Source: Piscirickettsiaceae bacterium CG07_land_8_20_14_0_80_44_28 (GTDB lineage Bacteria > Pseudomonadota > Gammaproteobacteria > Thiomicrospirales > Thiomicrospiraceae). Taken from it: 64,000 bases of DNA. Both the position numbers and the translations under genes were made by a program. Of this stretch, positions 8,818 through 18,156 are shown in pieces. Numbering within the stretch: position 1 is the stretch's first letter; every line of letters starts with the position of its first letter. Location: the NCBI GenBank assembly GCA_002779995.1, contig PEWX01000030.1, forward strand, positions 21,249 to 85,248, given 5' to 3'. The notes under the pieces are model-generated. The model was not told where the DNA came from, did not search any database, and saw only the letters and a list, made by a program, of their open reading frames with translations.

Positions 8818-9846
8818 CTATTTATTCAGCAAAGAACTGAGAATGCGAGCAGTCATATCCACTCTGGGGACAATTTTGTCGTAAGCCATTCGACTGGGTC
8901 CCACCACACCAAGCACACCAATGACTTGCCCTTCCCGCTCATAGGGCGAGGCGATGACACTGCAATTTTGATAACTTTCATGACCACATTCCTGTCCAAT
9001 AAAAATTTGAACCCCCTTGGCTTGCATACTTTTATTTAACAATGCCAGTAAATCCGAATGTTCTTCAAAGGAATGAAATAACGCTTTTAATTTTTGCGCA
9101 TCGGCCAATTCATCATAGTTAAGCAGATTGCTTTTTCCGGAAATAAAATAAGGCTTATCATTTTTTAAACTTTGATCAATGACTTCATCCGTTGCCGTGA
9201 CAACCGATAACATCAGCTGATCAACCGACTGCCGCAAACGATTTAAACGACTGACCAACATCTGCTTAACGTCAGACAAATGATGCCCTACAAAATGTTG
9301 GTTGAAATAATTGGCCGCCTGCAACAGATGTTGATCCGATACCGGTTCATCAAATTCAATCACGCGATTCTGCACATCCTTGTCATTTAAAACCAACACC
9401 ACCAAAGCGCGGCGCTCGCCCAGTTTTACAAAGTCAATATGGCGCAATACCTCTTGTTGCTGATTCGGCAACATCACCAAACTGGCCATGCCGGTTAAGC
9501 CCGACAAGATATGGGATGCAGACCCTAATAATTCTTGCTGTGAATGGGCTTGAATAAACCCCTGTTTAATTTGCCGGGTTAAGGATTGCTGCAAGGGTTG
9601 CACGGTTAAAATCGTATCGACAAAAAAACGAATCCCCGATTGGGTCGGGACTCGGCCTGCGGAAGTGTGCGGCGAGTGAATCAAGCCGAGTTTTTCTAAG
9701 TCCGCCATTACATTGCGTACGGTTGCCGAACTCACCCCCACATCGGGCAATTTAGCCAATGCGGATGAGCCGACAGGTTTCCCCTCATTTAGGTATAATG
9801 CCATCAAATGTTTAAACAATAATTGGGATCTTTCGTTTAGCGTCAT
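8818..9846 (-). CDS. hrcA: Heat-inducible transcription repressor HrcA
   Basis: Repressor of class I heat-shock genes. It has 342 residues with an N-terminal winged helix (MTLNERSQLLFKHLMALYLNEG... SSATVRNVMADLEKLGL... PHTSAGRVPT) and C-terminal GAF-like and dimerisation parts (GVLGVVGPSRMAYDKIVPRVD). The usual CIRCE operator is not visible upstream of hrcA, grpE or dnaK in this window, so its target site is unclear. It ends just before a palindrome terminator. Confidence 0.97.
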   Translation of the reverse strand: MTLNERSQLLFKHLMALYLNEGKPVGSSALAKLPDVGVSSATVRNVMADLEKLGLIHSPHTSAGRVPTQSGIRFFVDTILTVQPLQQSLTRQIKQGFIQAHSQQELLGSASHILSGLTGMASLVMLPNQQQEVLRHIDFVKLGERRALVVLVLNDKDVQNRVIEFDEPVSDQHLLQAANYFNQHFVGHHLSDVKQMLVSRLNRLRQSVDQLMLSVVTATDEVIDQSLKNDKPYFISGKSNLLNYDELADAQKLKALFHSFEEHSDLLALLNKSMQAKGVQIFIGQECGHESYQNCSVIASPYEREGQVIGVLGVVGPSRMAYDKIVPRVDMTARILSSLLNK

Positions 9847-9917
9847 AAAATTGGTTTCAAGGGTTGCGTTAGATGTTCGCTGACATCATTTAGCTTAAAT
9901 GGCTCGAACGTTATGAT

Positions 9918-9945
9918 GTTATATAGTCGCAAAAGCTTTTTTCAA
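9918..9945 (-). promoter_or_regulatory. Predicted promoter of hrcA
   Basis: On the minus strand TTGAAA (9945-9940) and TATAAC (9923-9918) are 16 nt apart, so it reads as sigma-70. CTTGAA is also present, but its distance to TATATA is two bases shorter than in the grpE and dnaK promoters. Confidence 0.5.
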
Positions 9946-10007
9946 GACCTAAGTTAAAAATCGTTTGACCGCACGCCCTCCCTTTTTCAGCAGTAAGGAT
10001 AAAACGT

Positions 10008-10883
10008 ATGTTCGAGAAAATCGGCATTTTTGGAAAGTACAATGGCATCCAGTCTTGGGAATTGATTGATAAGTTAATTCTCTATTTTCAAAAGAAGCAC
10101 AAAACGGTGATTTTAGACCAACGTTCTTGTTGTGACTTTCCCATTGAACGCTATGGCATTGAGCGTTTAGAGCGCCAACTGCTATTACCTCAGATCGACC
10201 TTGCCATCGTGGTCGGCGGCGACGGCACTTTTTTAGATGTGGCCAGAACCGTTGTCGATTTCAAAATTCCGCTGCTGGGCATCAACCTGGGACGGCTTGG
10301 ATTTTTAACCGACGTTTCACCCGACACCATGGTCATCACCCTGGATGAAGTGTTGGATGGTGATTATCAATGTGAAGAAAGAATGCTGTTGAATGTAAAA
10401 GTTCAACTAGAAGGCAAAACCCTGTTTAATGAAGTCGCCTTTAATGATGTGGTGTTGCACAAAAACGATTCGCCGCGCATGATTGAATTTGAAACCTTTA
10501 TCGACAAACGGTTTTTAAACAGCCAACGCTCTGACGGGCTGATTATTGCCACCCCGACCGGCTCCACTGCCTATTCACTCTCTGCCGGCGGCCCCATCGT
10601 TGATCCGGAGCTGAATGCCATGACCTTAGTTTCCATTAACCCCCATACCATGAGCACGCGTCCGGTGGTGGTCTCAGGCGATAGTGAAATTTTGATTCGC
10701 CCCCACGACAATTGTAGTGGCACCGCTTCCATTATTTGTGATGGTCAACTGTCCTTCCAAATTGAAGCCAATCATGAAACCACCATTACCCGTCATGCCA
10801 ATTTTATTAAAATGATTCACCCCAAAAATCATGACCACTTCAAACTGTTGCGTGCCAAATTAAAATGGGGTAAAAAGCTTTAA
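10008..10883 (+). CDS. nadK: NAD kinase
   Basis: Phosphorylates NAD to NADP. It has 291 residues with the diagnostic GGDGTF at 70-75, an NDVVLHK block near residue 148, and the GLIIATPTGSTAYSLSAGGP segment that binds NAD. AAGGA sits about 9 nt before ATG 10008. It is divergent from hrcA, which with recN downstream is a common gammaproteobacterial arrangement. An 80-nt gap with one palindrome separates it from recN. Confidence 0.97.
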   Translation: MFEKIGIFGKYNGIQSWELIDKLILYFQKKHKTVILDQRSCCDFPIERYGIERLERQLLLPQIDLAIVVGGDGTFLDVARTVVDFKIPLLGINLGRLGFLTDVSPDTMVITLDEVLDGDYQCEERMLLNVKVQLEGKTLFNEVAFNDVVLHKNDSPRMIEFETFIDKRFLNSQRSDGLIIATPTGSTAYSLSAGGPIVDPELNAMTLVSINPHTMSTRPVVVSGDSEILIRPHDNCSGTASIICDGQLSFQIEANHETTITRHANFIKMIHPKNHDHFKLLRAKLKWGKKL

Positions 10884-10914
10884 ACCAAGACAGATTTACA
10901 TACAATAAGACTCT

Positions 10915-10940
10915 AAAAATCACCAGGCCTGGCCAAAATT
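10915..10940. repeat. CCAGGCCTGG palindrome between nadK and recN
   Basis: The exact palindrome is at 10923-10932, with AAAAATCA on the left and CCAAAATT on the right. Read on the minus strand it has the same asymmetric form as other copies (CCTGGTGATTTTT). On the plus strand it would form a hairpin after nadK but lacks a good U-run. Confidence 0.8.
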
Positions 10941-10963
10941 CATTGAGATTAATTGAGAAAACC

Positions 10964-12628
10964 ATGTTACAAGAACTCTCTATTCAAAACCTCGCACTGA
11001 TTCAATCGTTACAACTCCCCTTTAATAAAGGCTTTACCACCTTAACGGGTGAAACGGGTGCGGGTAAATCCATTTTATTGGACGCGCTGGGTTTAGCACT
11101 GGGCGAGAGAGCGGATAGCAGTTTGGTGCGCCATGGAACCGATAAAGCCGATGTGACTGCCGATTTTGACATTACCAAATTGCCGACAGTACAAGCCTGG
11201 TTAATCGACAATGAATTAGAAGATGCAGACAGTTGTTTACTAAGGCGAACGCTGACTGCCGAAGGGCGTTCCAAAGCGTATATTAATGGTCGCCCTGCGT
11301 CTGTTAGCCAACTCAAACAACTCAGCAGCTTGCTGATTGATATTCATGGTCAACATGAACACCAATCACTCATGCACCCACCCAAACAACTGGAACTGTT
11401 GGATGCCTATGCGCAACACCCAACCTTATTAGAAACCACCGCCCAAAACTACCAGGCCTGGCAAAAACTGAACCACACCTTGCAAAGCCGACTGGCAGAT
11501 CAATCGGATCGTCAAAGCCGTATTGAACTGTTAGCCTTTCAACAACAGGAATTTGATCGCATTCAGCCGCAAGCCGGTGAATTTGAAATGCTCGCCGAAG
11601 AGCAAAACACCCTGTCTCATGCCAGTGAAATCAAACAGGCGGTTTACAACGCTTATGAACAGCTTGAAGGCGATAAGGGCATTGTTGAACAGCTCAACCA
11701 AACCCTATCTGAATTGAGCAAAGCCAGTGAATACAGCCCGCAACTGGCAGAAGCGCTACAACAACTCGAATCGATTCAAATCGATGTTCAAGCGGTGGCT
11801 GACGACATACAACACCAAAATAACCAAGTCAGCTTAGACCCGGATCGATTACAACAGGTGGATGAACGACTGACTGAACTGTTTGGTCTGGCCAAAAAAC
11901 ACCTATTAGACCCGAATGCCTTAACCCAAAAACATCAAGAAATTAATGCCGAATTAGCCTCCCTAAATAATGAGGATGCCTCGCTGGAACACCTTCAACT
12001 CAAGATTGACCAGGCCTGGCAAGTCTTTATGAACAGTGCACAAGCCCTAACAAAATCTCGCCAAACCGCAGCGCAACACCTCAGTAAAACTGTCACCCAA
12101 GCCATGCAAACGCTGGGGATGCCACATGGACAATTTGACATTAGCCTGAATGAAGCAACCAAACCATCACGTTTGGGACAAGACCAAGTGCAATTTAACG
12201 TCACCGCCAATAAAGGCCAACCCTTGCAACCCTTGTCCAAAGTGGCATCGGGGGGTGAACTGTCTCGCATTAGCCTGGCCATTCAAGTGGCGAGTGCCGA
12301 AGTGGCCAGTTTACCGTCAATGATATTTGATGAGGTTGATGTCGGCATCGGCGGCGGCATTGCCGAAGTAGTGGGGCAAAAAATGCAACAACTCGGCCAG
12401 CATCGCCAAATCTTTTCGATTACCCATCTTGCACAAGTGGCGGCTTATGGTGACCAGCAGTTAAGCATCCAAAAACAAACTCAAAAAGACCAAACGCTCA
12501 CCCAAGTCACCGAACTGAGCCCCAAAGAAAGGGTCGAAGAACTCGCCCGCATGCTCGGCGGAGTCACCATTACCGACTCAACCCTGCAACACGCCCAAGA
12601 AATGCTCGATACCGCACAACATAAATAG
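10964..12628 (+). CDS. recN: DNA repair protein RecN
   Basis: SMC-like ATPase in double-strand-break repair. I use ATG 10964 (MLQELSIQNLAL), giving 554 residues as is usual. A TTG seven codons upstream is less likely. Walker A GETGAGKS is near residue 30, a long coiled coil fills the middle, and the signature and Walker B (SGGELSRISLA, MIFDEVDVGIGG) are near the C terminus. Two exact CCAGGCCTGG palindromes lie inside the coiled-coil part (11452 and 12010), both encoding Gln-Ala-Trp. Confidence 0.97.
   Translation: MLQELSIQNLALIQSLQLPFNKGFTTLTGETGAGKSILLDALGLALGERADSSLVRHGTDKADVTADFDITKLPTVQAWLIDNELEDADSCLLRRTLTAEGRSKAYINGRPASVSQLKQLSSLLIDIHGQHEHQSLMHPPKQLELLDAYAQHPTLLETTAQNYQAWQKLNHTLQSRLADQSDRQSRIELLAFQQQEFDRIQPQAGEFEMLAEEQNTLSHASEIKQAVYNAYEQLEGDKGIVEQLNQTLSELSKASEYSPQLAEALQQLESIQIDVQAVADDIQHQNNQVSLDPDRLQQVDERLTELFGLAKKHLLDPNALTQKHQEINAELASLNNEDASLEHLQLKIDQAWQVFMNSAQALTKSRQTAAQHLSKTVTQAMQTLGMPHGQFDISLNEATKPSRLGQDQVQFNVTANKGQPLQPLSKVASGGELSRISLAIQVASAEVASLPSMIFDEVDVGIGGGIAEVVGQKMQQLGQHRQIFSITHLAQVAAYGDQQLSIQKQTQKDQTLTQVTELSPKERVEELARMLGGVTITDSTLQHAQEMLDTAQHK
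11452..11461. repeat. CCAGGCCTGG palindrome inside recN
   Basis: Exact copy in the coiled-coil coding region, read as Tyr-Gln-Ala-Trp-Gln. Confidence 0.9.
12010..12019. repeat. CCAGGCCTGG palindrome inside recN
   Basis: Second exact copy in recN, read as Asp-Gln-Ala-Trp-Gln, in the same frame as the first. Confidence 0.9.
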
Positions 12629-12676
12629 ATTTTCCGAACACGAAACCATAGAAACCATAATCACTAAGCCGGATAT

Positions 12677-13678
12677 TTAAAGCATATTGCCTAATTGAAC
12701 ACCGATGCTCAAGGTATTGTTTAGATAGTTATAGTCAATCAGGCTTTCACCATAGCCATAAAACCATTGTGCATAAAAGTTAAGATTACGGTGAATCGGA
12801 TAGTTATAACCCAGCTCTAAAGCCCCTTTATTGCGTTTTTCATTAAAATTATTGCGCACCATAACGCTGAGATGGTGATCTGAAGATTTCGTCGCGTACA
12901 ACAACTCTGAGTGCCCAAGATAGTGGCTGATGTCAGCATTATCATCACTTGAAGCCGATTCGGGGAATCTTATCCAAGGCTTAACAATAAATGCCGAGTT
13001 ATCTTGCTCAAAAACAAGTCGTAAAAAACCACGATTCCAAGAGCGCGATAAACTGCCCGGTTTGCCATTCGATTGATGAATCAACCCTACTTCAATCAAA
13101 CGATTTTTCCAGCCCAAAATATCCCATTGATTATCAAAACGGATCCAAGCCTCAGGTTGATGGTTGGTTTCTCGAAAAGGTGAGGAAATAGTATGATTAT
13201 AGGCTTGCCAAAATGATCGATTGGTATACCCCACAAACCAGTGATCTCCCACGCCAATAAAGTTATCTGAAATGGGGACTTTGACACTGAATTGAAACTT
13301 GATTTCCAGCGCATCAAAACGATCATTTTTTAAAAACTGTTCAACAAAGGGTTGCTCGTTAACGCCTGAAAAGTGATAAGCCCCAAATAACACATAGTTT
13401 GGTAAATAGCTTTGTAAGGAAAATTGGGTGTTTTTATTCGATCGTTCAGATTGTAACCGTTGCTCAACAGCCGAAGGATTAGAGATTGAGCCGTCTTTAA
13501 CCAAACATTGCTGGCGAATGTCGTTTAAATGGGTCTCTGCCGGGTAGGTTAACACCAATTCTTGTAAACAATTTGAATCATAGACTGGCGTGAATACTTC
13601 GACTTCGGTTTCTGCCAAGACCAAAGGCATGACCAAAAGTAATCCCATTAAATAACAGATTTTCAGTCGGTTGTTCAT
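12677..13678 (-). CDS. pldA: Outer-membrane phospholipase A1 (OMPLA)
   Basis: Outer-membrane beta barrel that hydrolyses phospholipids when lipid asymmetry fails. It has 333 residues with a signal peptide (about 1-22, ending VLAE). The active-site strand GLIHQSNGKPGSLSRSWNR carries the His and Ser of OMPLA (HxSNG) and the downstream Arg-Ser-Trp-Asn-Arg seen across the family. The C terminus ends in an alternating, aromatic-rich strand pattern. It converges on recN across a 48-nt gap with no clear terminator. An extended -10 (TGGTATGAT at 13831-13823) may be its promoter. Confidence 0.93.
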   Translation of the reverse strand: MNNRLKICYLMGLLLVMPLVLAETEVEVFTPVYDSNCLQELVLTYPAETHLNDIRQQCLVKDGSISNPSAVEQRLQSERSNKNTQFSLQSYLPNYVLFGAYHFSGVNEQPFVEQFLKNDRFDALEIKFQFSVKVPISDNFIGVGDHWFVGYTNRSFWQAYNHTISSPFRETNHQPEAWIRFDNQWDILGWKNRLIEVGLIHQSNGKPGSLSRSWNRGFLRLVFEQDNSAFIVKPWIRFPESASSDDNADISHYLGHSELLYATKSSDHHLSVMVRNNFNEKRNKGALELGYNYPIHRNLNFYAQWFYGYGESLIDYNYLNNTLSIGVQLGNML

Positions 13679-13876
13679 CTATTCAACACTCATCAGAAAG
13701 CGTGTGCAAGATTGAAACCGGGTATTTGCCTTTGCCTGACCGATTAACTTTTTCATGATTTTTTTCGTCCATTTTGATCTCGTTTTAGCATCTTGATTCG
13801 ATGAAATTTTGATTCAAAATGCATCATACCACGCGCCAAACGAACTGCCTTTAAAAGCTTTGTGGATGACCCATTA

Positions 13877-15685
13877 TTAACGATAAAGCCGTTGGTAGGT
13901 TCCGCCGGAGGTGACGAGGTCTTCGTGGCTACCGGATTCAATAATATGGCCGTCTTCAAACACCAAAATACGATCAGCTTGCTTAATGGAGCTTAGACGA
14001 TGAGCAACAATCAGCGTTGTTCTCCCTTTTAAAAATGGGGCGAGATCAAGATAGAGTTTGCGTTCAGTTTCCATATCTAACGCCGAAGTGGCTTCATCCA
14101 TAATCACCACTTTGGGGTCTTGTAATATCATCCGTGCAATTGCCAATCGTTGACGCTGCCCGCCGGATAGTTTGACACCATTACGCCCAACCATAGTGTC
14201 TAGTTGATGTTCCATATCTGCCACCACATCGTCCAATTGCGCCATTTTTAAGGCTTCCCACAGGGATTGCTCCGGTAAATCTTGGCCTAGGGTTAAATTG
14301 AATCGCACGGTTTGTTGAAACAGCATCGGTTGCTGTAAAACGGTTGCCACATTTTGCCGAACCTGTTGTTGACCAATCTCTTCAATCGGCACACCGTTAT
14401 AACAAACCTGCCCCGCATCCGCTTCATAAAAGCCTAATAATATTTGCACCAGCGTGGTTTTTCCACCGCCACTGGCACCCACAAAGGCCAGCTTTTCGCC
14501 CGGCTGAATTTCAAAATTGAGGTTGTGTAATACCGGCTTATCATCACTGGGATAATGAAAGTAGACATCTTTAACTGAAACCGATATGGGGGCATTTTTA
14601 AACGGGTCTTTTAGCGCAGGATAACGGGGTTCTTGGTGTAAGTCTAATACTTGATTTATACGCTGTAACGCACCGGAACCGGCACTATAGGCATATTGAA
14701 TGGCTAAGATTTCTTGAACCGGCCCCATCATAAACCAAAGGTAACCGAACACCGCCATCATTTCCCCAATTGATAAATTGGAAAAGACCACCATAAAAAA
14801 ACTAACGCCCCGAAATAAATCAAACCCAATTAGAAAAATCAAAAAAGACAGTCGGCTGGCGGCTTCAGACTTCCAGGTAAAGGCTTCTGAACGTAATTTT
14901 ATTTGCTCAGCACTTTCCCGAATCCGCCCAAAAAACGCTGTATCCTGATTGGCAGCTCGCACTTGTTGTAGCGCATCCAAGGTTTCAGCTAGCGCCTGCT
15001 GAAAAGCGGCAACAGCAGTGTTTTCATCTTTTTTTAGAGTTTTAACTTTGCGCCCCATACGCATGGTGAAATAGACAACTAAGGGGTTAAGCAGCAAAAT
15101 AAACAACGCCAATTGCCAATGCAACCAAAGTAATACGACGGTAATGCCCATTAAAGAAAATACCGCTAAAATGACTTTACCAACTGTGGTGCCTAAGAAG
15201 GTATCTAGGGTATTGACATCACTGACCATCGTTGACGTCACGTTACCACTGCCTAAGGTTTCATATTGACTCATTGAAACCCCTTGGATTCTGGCCAATA
15301 GATCGGTACGAATACCATAGGTAACCGCTTTAGAAATCAGGGTGAATTGCTGAACTTGCCAGACCCCCAGTACAACGCCAATCACTCTTAACAGAATGGT
15401 AATCAGCGTGACCAACGCGATATAACCTAATGCCGTTTGCCAACTGTCAGGAATCCATTGATTGAGCGTACCAACAATCCAGGCCGGTTGATTAAGTAGC
15501 ACTTCATCGACCAATAATGGCAATAATAATGGCAGTGGAACGGTGGCAAGCATGGCAAACAAAGCAATAATATGCGCTTTAATGAGTTTCGATTTGTGAC
15601 GGATGACCAGATCAAAGATACGTTGCCAACTATAAGGCGTTTGTGCAGGTTGTTTAGCCAAGTCTTTTGAATTGAAATCACTCAT
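13877..15685 (-). CDS. ABC exporter, fused membrane and ATPase domains (MsbA/LmrA type)
   Basis: A 602-residue half-transporter. Six membrane helices span about residues 30-325, then a nucleotide-binding domain with Walker A GASGGGKTT at 403-411, the signature LSGGQRQRLAIA, Walker B VVIMDEATSALD, and the H-loop VAHRLSS. The architecture is that of MsbA-like homodimeric exporters, but substrate cannot be told from sequence and there is no lipid A gene nearby. Its ATG overlaps the tatD stop by 4 nt, so it is the last gene of the long leftward operon. Confidence 0.92.
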   Translation of the reverse strand: MSDFNSKDLAKQPAQTPYSWQRIFDLVIRHKSKLIKAHIIALFAMLATVPLPLLLPLLVDEVLLNQPAWIVGTLNQWIPDSWQTALGYIALVTLITILLRVIGVVLGVWQVQQFTLISKAVTYGIRTDLLARIQGVSMSQYETLGSGNVTSTMVSDVNTLDTFLGTTVGKVILAVFSLMGITVVLLWLHWQLALFILLLNPLVVYFTMRMGRKVKTLKKDENTAVAAFQQALAETLDALQQVRAANQDTAFFGRIRESAEQIKLRSEAFTWKSEAASRLSFLIFLIGFDLFRGVSFFMVVFSNLSIGEMMAVFGYLWFMMGPVQEILAIQYAYSAGSGALQRINQVLDLHQEPRYPALKDPFKNAPISVSVKDVYFHYPSDDKPVLHNLNFEIQPGEKLAFVGASGGGKTTLVQILLGFYEADAGQVCYNGVPIEEIGQQQVRQNVATVLQQPMLFQQTVRFNLTLGQDLPEQSLWEALKMAQLDDVVADMEHQLDTMVGRNGVKLSGGQRQRLAIARMILQDPKVVIMDEATSALDMETERKLYLDLAPFLKGRTTLIVAHRLSSIKQADRILVFEDGHIIESGSHEDLVTSGGTYQRLYR

Positions 15686-16455
15686 AATTTAAATAGTCTT
15701 TGAAAATTTTCCGTGGTGGCTTGGGCAACCGCTTCGACACTTAAGCCTCGTAATCGTGCAATTTCTTCTACCACATAGCGTGTATAGGCCGGTTGATTGG
15801 GTTTGCCGCGATAAGGAACCGGGGCCAGATAGGGCGAATCGGTTTCGACTAAGATTCGATCCAGTGGCACTGCGGCTGCCACTGTTTTGATCTCTTTGGC
15901 ATTTTTAAAGGTCACAATGCCGGAAAAGGAAATATAGAACCCCAATGCCATAGCCGCTTCTGCGGTGGCTAAATCTTCCACAAAACAGTGCATAATGCCG
16001 CCAACTTGCTGCGCTCCTTCTTCGCGTAAAATCCGCAAACAGTCTTCTGTGCTGTTGCGCGTATGAATAATAATGGGTTTATTCAGTTGAATGGCCAACC
16101 GAATCATTTGACGAAAACGGTTTTGTTGCCAAGCCATATCTTCCGTTTCAATGTCAAAATGATAATAATCCAAACCAATTTCGCCAATAGCCAACACTTT
16201 GGGATGACTGGCAGTGGCCATTAATTCTGCATCGGTGACGGTTACATCAGCCGGTTCACAAGGATGCACCCCGATTGCAGCATAAACACCTTGATACCGG
16301 GTGGCCAAATCAAGCACTTCTTGCCATTGCTTTGGGGCAATCGCAATACACATCATTTGACGCACGTCATTTTCCAAAGCTGTCTGAATCACTTGCTCCG
16401 TGCTGCCGAGCGGCTCTGGCAAAATATTTAGGTGACAGTGGGAATCAATTATCAT
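15682..16455 (-). CDS. tatD: TatD-family metal-dependent hydrolase
   Basis: TIM-barrel hydrolase of the TatD/YcfH group, reported to act as deoxyribonucleases or deacylases. I use ATG 16455 (MIIDSHCHLN), preceded by AAGGAGAG, which gives 257 residues. The longer frame upstream overlaps holB. Metal ligands are visible: DSHCHL at residues 3-8, GEIGLDYY, IIHTRN, GIMHCF and VETDSPYLAP. It follows holB by 10 nt, the usual tmk-holB-tatD order. Confidence 0.93.
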   Translation of the reverse strand: MIIDSHCHLNILPEPLGSTEQVIQTALENDVRQMMCIAIAPKQWQEVLDLATRYQGVYAAIGVHPCEPADVTVTDAELMATASHPKVLAIGEIGLDYYHFDIETEDMAWQQNRFRQMIRLAIQLNKPIIIHTRNSTEDCLRILREEGAQQVGGIMHCFVEDLATAEAAMALGFYISFSGIVTFKNAKEIKTVAAAVPLDRILVETDSPYLAPVPYRGKPNQPAYTRYVVEEIARLRGLSVEAVAQATTENFQRLFKL

Positions 16456-16465
16456 GCGCTCTCCT

Positions 16466-17455
16466 TTAAATTTGATCGCCTCTAATCGTGCTTGGCTGTA
16501 ATGCGCGATTGGGTTGATAGTCAGTCTGCTGACACTGCAACCATTCCAAACAAACACTCTCTAACAACAAATCTTTATTAACATTTTGTTGCCATAATTG
16601 ACGTGCTTGTAGCACCGACTTCTGAAAAATAAGCCAGTTTCGATCATAGGGTAATTTTTTGCCATAAATAGCGGCGCGAATGTAATTCACCGTCCAAAGA
16701 TAAAAATAATCAAACACCACTTCCGGTTTTGACCATTTTTTCCATTTCTCTACTTGTTGGGAAACTGAAATTCGCTGTTGTTGTAAATTTTTTATATCCG
16801 TTTGCCAAGCCGACTCCCATTCAAAATCCTTCGACTCTACCCAAGTTTTGGCAGATAACGGAAGCCCCCAGTTGAGTTTCAAGGCTTTTTTGAGCAACAA
16901 AGTATCTGCTTGAGGCAGCTGCTGTTGTAACCATGCCATCACCTCATTGGCGGGCGGAATAGAAAATCGTATCTGTCGACACCGACTGATGAGTGTTGCC
17001 GGTAATTGTTGAGATTGGTGGCTGGTCAAAATCATCACTGTGTTCGCAGGCGGTTCTTCCAATGTTTTCAAAAGCGCATTAAAGGCTGAACGATTTAAGT
17101 GCTCAACCCGCTCAATCAAAACCACCTTATACCCCCCTTGGTGAGTCGTTCGATACACTTGATCATTTAAGGCACGAACCTGGTCAACACTGATTTCTTT
17201 TTTATCTCCCAGAAGTGCCAATGACAAAAAATCGGGATGCGTTTGATGGCTAAATTGATGACATTGCACACAGGTTTGACAGGCATCCAACCCCTCGGAC
17301 TGGCATAAAATCCCTTGTGCCATTGCCATCGCAAATTCTGAAATACCAATCCCATCCGCACCAGACAATAAATAGGCTTGACCTAAATAACAACCTTGGT
17401 CGAGCCAGTCCTGCCACATTGGCGTTTGCCATGGATAAAGCATCGCCTGAGCCAT
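16466..17455 (-). CDS. holB: DNA polymerase III subunit delta-prime
   Basis: Clamp-loader subunit that helps load the sliding clamp. It has 329 residues of the AAA+ fold. The P-loop is degenerate (GADGIGIS near 33-40), as expected for the non-catalytic delta-prime. A zinc module CQTCVQCHQF lies near residue 60, with the sensor block LLKTLEEPPANT and the SRCRQ arginine motif. The first base of its ATG is the last base of the tmk stop codon, indicating coupled translation. Confidence 0.95.
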   Translation of the reverse strand: MAQAMLYPWQTPMWQDWLDQGCYLGQAYLLSGADGIGISEFAMAMAQGILCQSEGLDACQTCVQCHQFSHQTHPDFLSLALLGDKKEISVDQVRALNDQVYRTTHQGGYKVVLIERVEHLNRSAFNALLKTLEEPPANTVMILTSHQSQQLPATLISRCRQIRFSIPPANEVMAWLQQQLPQADTLLLKKALKLNWGLPLSAKTWVESKDFEWESAWQTDIKNLQQQRISVSQQVEKWKKWSKPEVVFDYFYLWTVNYIRAAIYGKKLPYDRNWLIFQKSVLQARQLWQQNVNKDLLLESVCLEWLQCQQTDYQPNRALQPSTIRGDQI

Positions 17456-18126
17456 TAATCCACGACCTCTGCAAGCAACTGCGTCAATCGAGTGTGGATT
17501 TGCGCTTGGACGTTGCTGAGTGGTTGCGACGCATCTAAAACTTGATAACGCGCCGGAGCCTGATGCGCACGATACAAATAGGCACTGCGTACTTTTTCAA
17601 AAAATGCGGCTTGTTCTTGTTCAAACCGGTCAATGGCTTGTCCCGTCAGATTTGAGCGTGCAGCCACTCGACGCAATCCCTCTTCAATCGGCAAATCAAA
17701 TACAAAGGTCATTTCCGGAACAAACCCTTGTTGCACCCAATCTTCCAGTTGTGCAATACGCTGATAATCCATGCCTCTTGCCCCCCCCTGATAAGCATAA
17801 GACGCATCGGTAAAACGATCTGAAACCACCCACTTTCCGTCGGCAAGCGCCGGTAAAATAATTTGTTGTATATGTTGATTGCGTGCGGCGAACATCAACA
17901 GTAATTCGGTTTCTACCGTCATTTCATTATAGTTTGGATCCAATAAGATCTGCCTAACCGCTTCACTGATCGGCGTTCCGCCCGGTTCTCGAGTCACAAC
18001 CACCTCTAAGCCTTTGTCCTGCAACCACTGCTGAATAAAAACCAAATTCGTGGATTTCCCACCGCCTTCTGTTCCCTCAAGGGTAATGAATTGACCAGGC
18101 CTGGATTGATGTGTGTGTGTTGTCAT
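17455..18126 (-). CDS. tmk: Thymidylate kinase
   Basis: Phosphorylates dTMP to dTDP. It has 223 residues with the P-loop GTEGGGKST at 18-26, the DR motif VVSDRFTDASYAYQGGARG, and a lid with several arginines. The N-terminal tail (residues 1-12) is longer than usual, and residues 8-11 (Ser-Arg-Pro-Gly) are encoded by a CCAGGCCTGG palindrome. It lies between mltG and holB in the standard order. Confidence 0.96.
   Translation of the reverse strand: MTTHTHQSRPGQFITLEGTEGGGKSTNLVFIQQWLQDKGLEVVVTREPGGTPISEAVRQILLDPNYNEMTVETELLLMFAARNQHIQQIILPALADGKWVVSDRFTDASYAYQGGARGMDYQRIAQLEDWVQQGFVPEMTFVFDLPIEEGLRRVAARSNLTGQAIDRFEQEQAAFFEKVRSAYLYRAHQAPARYQVLDASQPLSNVQAQIHTRLTQLLAEVVD
18095..18104. repeat. CCAGGCCTGG palindrome inside tmk
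   Basis: Exact copy near the start of tmk, read as Ser-Arg-Pro-Gly, in the extra N-terminal tail before the P-loop. Confidence 0.9.
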
Positions 18127-18156
18127 AACCTTCCGTTTTGAATGCTAACGCCCAAA

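Noticed and set aside
9867-9892. CIRCE-like operator upstream of hrcA
   Set aside because: Only GATGT/ACATC forms a short dyad. The conserved TTAGCACTC half-sites are absent.
13679-13876. Small gene in the gap between the ABC exporter and pldA
   Set aside because: Minus-strand frames here are short (25 codons or fewer from plausible starts), without ribosome binding sites or recognisable sequence. I read the gap as pldA leader plus promoter.
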